From contig CAMZED010000106.1 of the NCBI GenBank assembly GCA_947305675.1, positions 1 through 5,019 on the forward strand: 5,019 nt of DNA, written 5' to 3'. The stretch is from an uncultured Clostridia bacterium. GTDB lineage: Bacteria; Bacillota; Clostridia; Oscillospirales; CAG-382. Position 1 is the stretch's first letter, and every line of letters starts with the position of its first letter. The translations under genes were made by a program, and so were the position numbers. The notes beneath the pieces are model-generated. The model made no database searches and was not told the origin of the DNA. It saw nothing but the letters and a program-made list of their open reading frames with translations. Below are positions 1 through 3,198 of this stretch, piece after piece.

Positions 1-171
1 CTTTGACAAAATAAATAAAAGCTCTCAGACATTATAAAAGCAATCTCCACTCGTCAGGGGTAAATGACGGATAATAAAATCAAACAAACCGTAAGACAAC
101 CAGAAATGCAGGGGACCTGCCGGGGCGGACGGCTCCGGCGGCTCTCCGAATAAACTCAATTTATCCCCCCG
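1..171. other. Left-edge non-coding region
   Basis: I see no supportable gene here. All three forward frames close within the first 36 bases, so any gene entering from the left ends before the window. One reverse frame stays open from 222 to 25, but it has no convincing ribosome binding site and an unconvincing composition, so I do not call it. The GC-rich middle can fold: GCAGG (108-112) pairs with CCTGC (116-120), and alternatively an 8-bp stem forms between 119-126 and 132-139 with one G-U pair. Because the terminator at 172-198 faces rightwards, this stretch is probably the 3' untranslated part of an incoming transcript, or a small RNA whose start I cannot identify. Confidence 0.4.
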
Positions 172-198
172 ACCCGCCGGTAACCCCGGCGGGTTTTT
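172..198 (+). terminator. Rho-independent terminator
   Basis: An 8-bp GC-only stem is formed by CCCGCCGG (173-180) and CCGGCGGG (186-193), extended by an A172-T194 pair. The loop is five bases and the T run covers 194-198. The reverse direction lacks a T run, so it acts on rightward transcripts. It insulates the promoter at 216-244 from whatever lies to the left of the window. Confidence 0.85.
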
Positions 199-215
199 CG
201 CCCGAAACACGCTTA

Positions 216-244
216 TTGACAAAAGCGCGCGTATGTTGTATAAT
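216..244 (+). promoter_or_regulatory. Consensus sigma-A promoter of the LCP-like genes
   Basis: The -35 box TTGACA (216-221) and -10 box TATAAT (239-244) both match consensus exactly and are separated by the optimal 17 bp. Transcription should begin around 250-252, giving a leader of roughly 50 nt before the TTG start at 299. It lies directly after the terminator at 172-198, so the genes at 299-1164 form an independent unit. I see no clear operator overlapping it. Confidence 0.9.
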
Positions 245-254
245 AGCGTTCGGA

Positions 255-277
255 GCGGGGGAGAGACCCCGCCGGGG
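255..277 (+). other. Alternative leader hairpins
   Basis: Near the predicted 5' end of the mRNA, GCGGGG (255-260) can pair with CCCCGC (267-272) around a six-base loop. The same CCCC (267-270) can instead pair with GGGG (274-277), so the two foldings are mutually exclusive. The second one ends eight bases before the AAGGAG ribosome binding site. Both are short, and any regulatory or mRNA-protecting role is inference. Confidence 0.3.
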
Positions 278-284
278 AATATTT

Positions 285-290
285 AAGGAG
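285..290 (+). promoter_or_regulatory. Ribosome binding site that selects the TTG start
   Basis: AAGGAG at 285-290 touches an ATG at 291, which is too close to be used and opens only a frame that stops within a dozen codons. The TTG at 299 is eight bases downstream, the usual spacing, and opens the frame with a membrane segment. The RBS therefore supports the uncommon TTG start. Confidence 0.75.
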
Positions 291-298
291 ATGATTCT

Positions 299-532
299 TT
301 GTCGTCCGCGTTCAAGAATTTTTTCATAACTTTTATAATCTGCCTTGTCGTATTCGGGTTCGTCGGGTTCAGGTTCGTCTATCCCGTGCTCAGCGACGCG
401 CTCAACGTCGCCGGGATAATCAACCCGCAGGAACAGTCTGACACGTCCGGCGAAAATTCCGACGGCAGCGAACCCGATACCACGTCGCGTGAGACGTCGG
501 AGTCTTCGCGTTCCGACGCTCGGTCCCCGTGA
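299..532 (+). CDS. Membrane-anchor ORF, N-terminal part of a split LCP-like protein
   Basis: This 77-residue ORF starts at TTG, set by AAGGAG at 285-290. Residues about 7-27 form one hydrophobic membrane-spanning segment rich in Phe, Ile and Val, preceded by a short region with one Lys. From about residue 44 it becomes a low-complexity hydrophilic linker rich in Ser, Glu, Asp and Thr. The layout suggests a short cytoplasmic N-terminus and an extracytoplasmic linker, as at the start of LytR-CpsA-Psr (LCP) proteins. Its TGA (530-532) overlaps the GTG start of the next ORF (529-531) in the -1 frame. I think it is the anchor of the same protein, separated by a lost base, a small deletion or a sequencing error. 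Translational coupling of two genuine proteins, or programmed slippage at the CCCCG before the stop, remains possible. Alone, it could be a small membrane protein of unknown function. Confidence 0.65.
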   Translation: MSSAFKNFFITFIICLVVFGFVGFRFVYPVLSDALNVAGIINPQEQSDTSGENSDGSEPDTTSRETSESSRSDARSP

Positions 533-1164
533 CGCTCAAAGTCTTCAACGAGGTCGGCGTTTCGGTCCCGCTGGCGGATCTCGTCCCGGTCAGCAACGAT
601 TCGGCGGTATGCTCGATGTTCGGCGCGCTCACCGGGATAAAGACCGATTACTGCCTGCGCGTCGACCGTGAATCGCTTAAAGAGCTCGTTTCACAAATGC
701 CGGGTATGGAGGTGACGCTTTCCGAAAACATCAGCTTTATCAACCCGGCTTACGTCGGGTTCGTCCCGGAGGAGGGCGAGGAATATCCCGCCGATTATTA
801 CATCAACGTCACCGACGCCGACGGCAGGGTGAACCTTAACGATAAGATCGGCAGCAGCACCAAACTCGAATGGCTGCTCGAATACAACCCCAACGCCGAC
901 GGAAGCCCCTACAACGGCATTTATATCACCGTCGCAAAAGCGGTCTACAAGCAGTTTTTCCAATCCGAATCCGAACTTAAAAGCACCTCGGTGCTTACAA
1001 AGTTCCTTGAAAAGACCCGCACCAACCTCACCCCGGATCTGCTCAGCGAAAACCTCGATCCCATCTTCAGCTACGACGATTACCGCGTTTTCGAGCTGAC
1101 TTACCCCGGCGGATGGGAAAAATCGGTCGAGCGCCTGCGTGAAGCCGACGGCAGACGCGAGTAA
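529..1164 (+). CDS. LCP-like extracytoplasmic domain protein, probable continuation of the preceding ORF
   Basis: The 211-residue ORF, read from GTG, resembles the central and C-terminal part of LytR-CpsA-Psr domains. Residues about 34-63 (LTGIKTDYCLRVDR, then LKELVSQMPGMEVTL) match the family's 'tGi..dYy..vd...f..lvd.lGGVeV' block. Residues about 165-195 (TNLTPDLLS, then the run to LTYPGG) match the usual LCP tail. LCP enzymes attach anionic glycopolymers to peptidoglycan outside the membrane. Here the SIPRDT-like position reads SVPVTL and the region expected to hold the later catalytic arginine reads LEWLLEYNPN, so enzymatic activity is doubtful. There is no Shine-Dalgarno sequence before the GTG and no membrane segment. 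The frame is open upstream to 493, where the translation (VFAFRRSVPV) looks like the preceding LCP strand, so real coding probably begins upstream in this frame. With the upstream anchor it would total about 290 residues. The family assignment is from memory of motifs, not from a search. Confidence 0.72.
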   Translation: MTLKVFNEVGVSVPLADLVPVSNDSAVCSMFGALTGIKTDYCLRVDRESLKELVSQMPGMEVTLSENISFINPAYVGFVPEEGEEYPADYYINVTDADGRVNLNDKIGSSTKLEWLLEYNPNADGSPYNGIYITVAKAVYKQFFQSESELKSTSVLTKFLEKTRTNLTPDLLSENLDPIFSYDDYRVFELTYPGGWEKSVERLREADGRRE

Positions 1165-1232
1165 AACGGCGAAAACCGGCGTAAAATGCAAAAATTAGTC
1201 GCGGCTAACCGCAAAAAATTCGCCGTCGGCTA

Positions 1233-1261
1233 TTGAAATCTTTATCGGTTTGTGTTATCAT
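1233..1261 (+). promoter_or_regulatory. Promoter of the ferredoxin gene
   Basis: TTGAAA (1233-1238) and TATCAT (1256-1261) are separated by 17 bp, and a TGT at 1253-1255 supplies an extended -10 element. The predicted start, near 1268, leaves a leader of about 25 nt carrying GGAGG at 1280-1284. I see no convincing terminator between the LCP-like gene and this promoter, so some readthrough from upstream is possible. Confidence 0.75.
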
Positions 1262-1293
1262 AAGCCAATCAATCAACACGGAGGAACTTTATT

Positions 1294-1467
1294 ATGGCAT
1301 ATTCAATCAACAAAGACGAATGCATCGGCTGCGGCACCTGCGAAGCCGAATGCCCCGTAAGCGCGATCTCGGTCGGCGAAGACGGCAAATATCAGATCGA
1401 CCCTGAACTTTGCATCGAATGCGGAGCCTGCGCGGGCGTTTGCCCCGTCGACGCTCCCAAAGCGTAA
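1294..1467 (+). CDS. 2[4Fe-4S] ferredoxin
   Basis: This complete 57-residue ferredoxin is a soluble cytoplasmic electron carrier. Two classical cluster motifs are visible: C10-x2-C13-x2-C16-x3-C20-P and C40-x2-C43-x2-C46-x3-C50-P. By family rule, C10, C13, C16 and C50 bind one [4Fe-4S] cluster, and C40, C43, C46 and C20 bind the other. The length and the internal two-fold symmetry match clostridial-type low-potential ferredoxins, which link enzymes such as pyruvate:ferredoxin oxidoreductase and hydrogenase. The specific partner cannot be told from here. The ATG is preceded by GGAGG (1280-1284) nine bases away. The gene has its own promoter (1233-1261) and a strong terminator (1497-1532), so it appears monocistronic. 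Nothing about it is unusual, and the flanking genes are unrelated in function. Confidence 0.97.
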   Translation: MAYSINKDECIGCGTCEAECPVSAISVGEDGKYQIDPELCIECGACAGVCPVDAPKA

Positions 1468-1468
1468 T

Positions 1469-1487
1469 TGTAAAACGGCTTTTTACA
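1469..1487. repeat. AT-rich inverted repeat after the ferredoxin gene
   Basis: TGTAAAA (1469-1475) and TTTTACA (1481-1487) form a perfect 7-bp inverted repeat around five bases, two bases after the ferredoxin stop codon. It could be a weak accessory RNA stem ahead of the main terminator, or a DNA-binding palindrome about 60 bp upstream of the next gene's -35 box. The sequence alone does not decide which. Confidence 0.35.
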
Positions 1488-1496
1488 CATAACGCC

Positions 1497-1532
1497 GCCC
1501 CGCGGGGATCCGCGGGGCTTTCTTTTCTTTTT
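1497..1532 (+). terminator. Rho-independent terminator of the ferredoxin gene
   Basis: GCCCCGCGG (1497-1505) pairs perfectly with CCGCGGGGC (1510-1518) around a GGAT loop. A T-rich tract interrupted by two Cs follows (1519-1532). The 9-bp all-GC stem should terminate efficiently and separates the ferredoxin unit from the downstream promoter at 1547. Confidence 0.92.
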
Positions 1533-1546
1533 GATAAATATAACGC

Positions 1547-1575
1547 TTGACACGGCGGCTTTTTTATGCTATATT
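1547..1575 (+). promoter_or_regulatory. Strong promoter of the cohesin-like/dockerin gene
   Basis: TTGACA (1547-1552) and TATATT (1570-1575) are 17 bp apart, with an extended -10 TGC at 1567-1569. Transcription should begin near 1582, about 37 nt before the GTG start. The long reading frame is open back through this promoter, which shows that the first 24 codons of that open frame are not translated. The promoter probably also serves the gene at 3199, since I find no good promoter in the 74-bp gap before it. Confidence 0.9.
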
Positions 1576-1604
1576 GCTTTTGTATAGGTTTAATCGGTTT
1601 TCCC

Positions 1605-1609
1605 GGAGG
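1605..1609 (+). promoter_or_regulatory. Ribosome binding site fixing the GTG start at 1619
   Basis: GGAGG (1605-1609) lies nine bases before GTG at 1619. The peptide that starts there has a classical signal sequence, whereas the upstream in-frame ATG at 1547 lies inside the promoter's -35 box complement region and has no RBS. This decides the start in favour of 1619. Confidence 0.85.
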
Positions 1610-1618
1610 TTCCGTAAC

Positions 1619-3124
1619 GTGAAAAGATTTGTTTCGATCCTGCTCGCATTGGCTTTCGCCGTGCTTTCCTGCCCGGCGGTTTTTGCCGAGCCCGCGGGCT
1701 ATGAATCCGAAGTCGCCGCACGTACAGGCGGCGCTTCCGCCGATCCTTCGTTTGTAATATCCGTCTCGGCGCCCGCCGCCGTTCGCCCCGGAAAGGAATT
1801 CGTTTCGTCCGTCACCGTCGGCGACGTTAAGGTCGAAAGCGGACTTACGATCGTAAAATTCAATCTTGAATACGATTCTGACAAGATCGAATTCGTCTGC
1901 GACAGCTCCGATTTTGACAATCATGGTTCGCTGCTTCTTAACGCTCAGGCGCCCGGTTCGAACAGCTGGGAATCGCTTTCGCTGTTCAAACCCGCCGAAC
2001 CCGGGATGATCAAAGTAAGCTACGCCACCTCGGATCCCAAAGCCGCCGCAAAAAGCGGTGAGCTGGTATTTAAGTTCAGGTTCAGGGTCAAGGATGAGGC
2101 GGAGGGCGCTTTCGGGATCTGGATCGCCCATTCGAGCGCCGTCGGATATGATACCGACGTAAGCAGAGTAAACGGCAACGGCGGTTATTCCGTTACGCAA
2201 GTCGCAAAAAGCTTCGAACAGCTTGTCGGCGCGCCGGACCCCAACGCGAAATATAACCTCAAAATCACCGCCGCACCCGATTTTTACGCCGGATCGTTCT
2301 ATGACGTTTCGGTTTCCGCCGCGGGCATATCGCTCGAAGGCGGCATAACCGTCGTCGAGTTCGACCTGTACTATGATACTTCAAGCCTCGAATTCTCGTA
2401 TGAAGCAGCCGATTTCGACAGCGAAGGCGCGCTTCTGCTGCGCTCTTCCTCCGCGCCCGGCGGTTCGTGGGAATCGCTTTCGCGGTTCGATCCTTCCGCC
2501 CCCGGCGTTATAAAAATAAGCTACTTCACCCTTTATCCCCAGGACGCCGCGAAAAAAGACGTCGATCTGGCGATAAACCTGCGCTTCAAAGTTAAAGAAG
2601 AACCCGCGGAAGAGACCGGGATCTGGATCCCGACCGATTCGGTCGCCTGCCACGATGTCGACGTTAAAAAATTCACCGGCAACGGCGCTTTTGCCGTCGC
2701 AGCGCTCAAAGAAGTCGTCGAGGTGATCCCCGCCGCCGACAGCAAGCTCAAAGTTGACACCGAGGGCGGCGTTATTTCCAACATCCTTCCCGGCACCGAC
2801 GTCAAGACCTTCCTCGAAGGCATCACAAACAGAGCCGACTGCATAATCGAGAACGCCTTCCAGGGCAAGATCGGCACCGGAACAAAGATCACCTGCGGTA
2901 CCGCGGTATATACCGTGGTCGTCATGGGCGACCTCGACGGCGACGGCGATCTCGGCATTGCCGACTATATACTCGTAAAACGCATTTATTTAAAGAACTA
3001 CAACGCCACCGAATTCCAGGTAATGGCGGGCACGCTTACCGAACCGGGCGGCATCACCCCGGCGGATTACATCAAGATCAAACGCGCCTGTTTAAAGACT
3101 TACAACTTTAAGCTCGCCGACTGA
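1619..3124 (+). CDS. Secreted protein: two cohesin-like modules plus C-terminal dockerin-like domain
   Basis: This complete 501-residue protein starts at GTG, chosen from the RBS at 1605-1609. A signal peptide covers residues 1-23, with likely cleavage after VFA; the C18 context (VLSC) is a poor lipobox. Residues about 45-194 and 211-361 are tandem homologous beta-sandwich modules resembling cohesins: FNLEYD/FDLYYD, SWESLS, then PG-IKVSY/IKISY, a strand ending FRVK/FKVK, and GIWI. A small module (about 376-435) with C408 and C426 resembles domains that precede dockerins in clostridial surface proteins. The C-terminus has a dockerin-type pair. Repeat 1 has calcium ligands D438, D440, D442 and D449, followed by helix YILVKRIYL. 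Repeat 2 keeps only D483 and the helix YIKIKRACL. Dockerins bind cohesins in cellulosome-like assemblies. The architecture suggests an extracellular adaptor, but binding is inferred. No catalytic domain is visible. It is probably co-transcribed with the gene at 3199. Confidence 0.88.
   Translation: MKRFVSILLALAFAVLSCPAVFAEPAGYESEVAARTGGASADPSFVISVSAPAAVRPGKEFVSSVTVGDVKVESGLTIVKFNLEYDSDKIEFVCDSSDFDNHGSLLLNAQAPGSNSWESLSLFKPAEPGMIKVSYATSDPKAAAKSGELVFKFRFRVKDEAEGAFGIWIAHSSAVGYDTDVSRVNGNGGYSVTQVAKSFEQLVGAPDPNAKYNLKITAAPDFYAGSFYDVSVSAAGISLEGGITVVEFDLYYDTSSLEFSYEAADFDSEGALLLRSSSAPGGSWESLSRFDPSAPGVIKISYFTLYPQDAAKKDVDLAINLRFKVKEEPAEETGIWIPTDSVACHDVDVKKFTGNGAFAVAALKEVVEVIPAADSKLKVDTEGGVISNILPGTDVKTFLEGITNRADCIIENAFQGKIGTGTKITCGTAVYTVVVMGDLDGDGDLGIADYILVKRIYLKNYNATEFQVMAGTLTEPGGITPADYIKIKRACLKTYNFKLAD
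1751..2701 (+). repeat. Tandem duplication of the cohesin-like module
   Basis: The two modules (coding about 1751-2200 and 2249-2701) align with a period of 167 residues, or 501 nt. By eye, about half of the residues in the second part of the module are identical. At DNA level an identical 16-base block, TGGGAATCGCTTTCGC, occurs at 1967-1982 and 2468-2483, exactly one period apart. Most of the rest has diverged at nucleotide level, so the duplication is not very recent, or that block is under special constraint. Confidence 0.8.
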
Positions 3125-3129
3125 ACCCG

Positions 3130-3156
3130 TTAATGAAAAGCCAAAGGCTTCATTAA
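3130..3156 (+). other. Intercistronic hairpin without U tract
   Basis: TTAATG (3130-3135) pairs with CATTAA (3151-3156), and AAGCC (3138-3142) pairs with GGCTT (3146-3150). This gives 11 bp with a two-base bulge and an AAA loop. It starts five bases after the stop codon of the upstream gene. The A-rich sequence that follows does not provide the T run of an intrinsic terminator. It may be an RNA-processing or stabilising hairpin, or a weak attenuator, between co-transcribed genes. Confidence 0.5.
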
Positions 3157-3184
3157 ATAAATAAGAAAATACAAAATCACAACC

Positions 3185-3190
3185 AGGAGG
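3185..3190 (+). promoter_or_regulatory. Strong ribosome binding site of the CBM9-like gene
   Basis: AGGAGG (3185-3190) is followed by an A-rich eight-base spacer and ATG at 3199. The 30 or so bases before it (from 3151) are A/T-rich and unstructured, a context that favours high translation. It fixes the start. Confidence 0.88.
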
Positions 3191-3198
3191 AAAAAAAC

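Noticed and set aside
3..38. TTGACA at 3-8 with TATAAA at 33-38 as a rightward promoter
   Set aside because: The spacer is 24 bp, too long for a sigma-A promoter, and no -10 box lies at 16-18 bp.
31..57. Possible leftward promoter: TATAAT on the reverse strand (31-36)
   Set aside because: The best -35 match (CTGACG, from 52-57) is at only 15 bp spacing and is a poor match. There is no visible leftward gene within the window.
25..222. Reverse-strand open frame of 65 codons
   Set aside because: It runs through the rightward terminator stem, has no ribosome binding site and has a composition unlike the other proteins. It is most likely a chance frame in GC-rich non-coding DNA.
1195..1208. Near-palindrome TTAGTCGCGGCTAA upstream of the ferredoxin promoter
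   Set aside because: It is short, has a mismatched pair, is followed by A rather than T residues, and lies 25 bp upstream of the -35 box. It is too weak to call a terminator or an operator.
1547..1618. N-terminal extension of the cohesin-like protein starting at 1547
   Set aside because: The added 24 codons overlap the TTGACA/TATATT promoter, lack an RBS and would bury the signal peptide. GTG at 1619 with GGAGG is much better.
1307..2200. Long reverse-strand open frame of 297 codons
   Set aside because: It is antisense to the ferredoxin, its terminator and the first cohesin-like module. It is Arg/Gly-rich, as expected for a shadow of GC-biased coding DNA.
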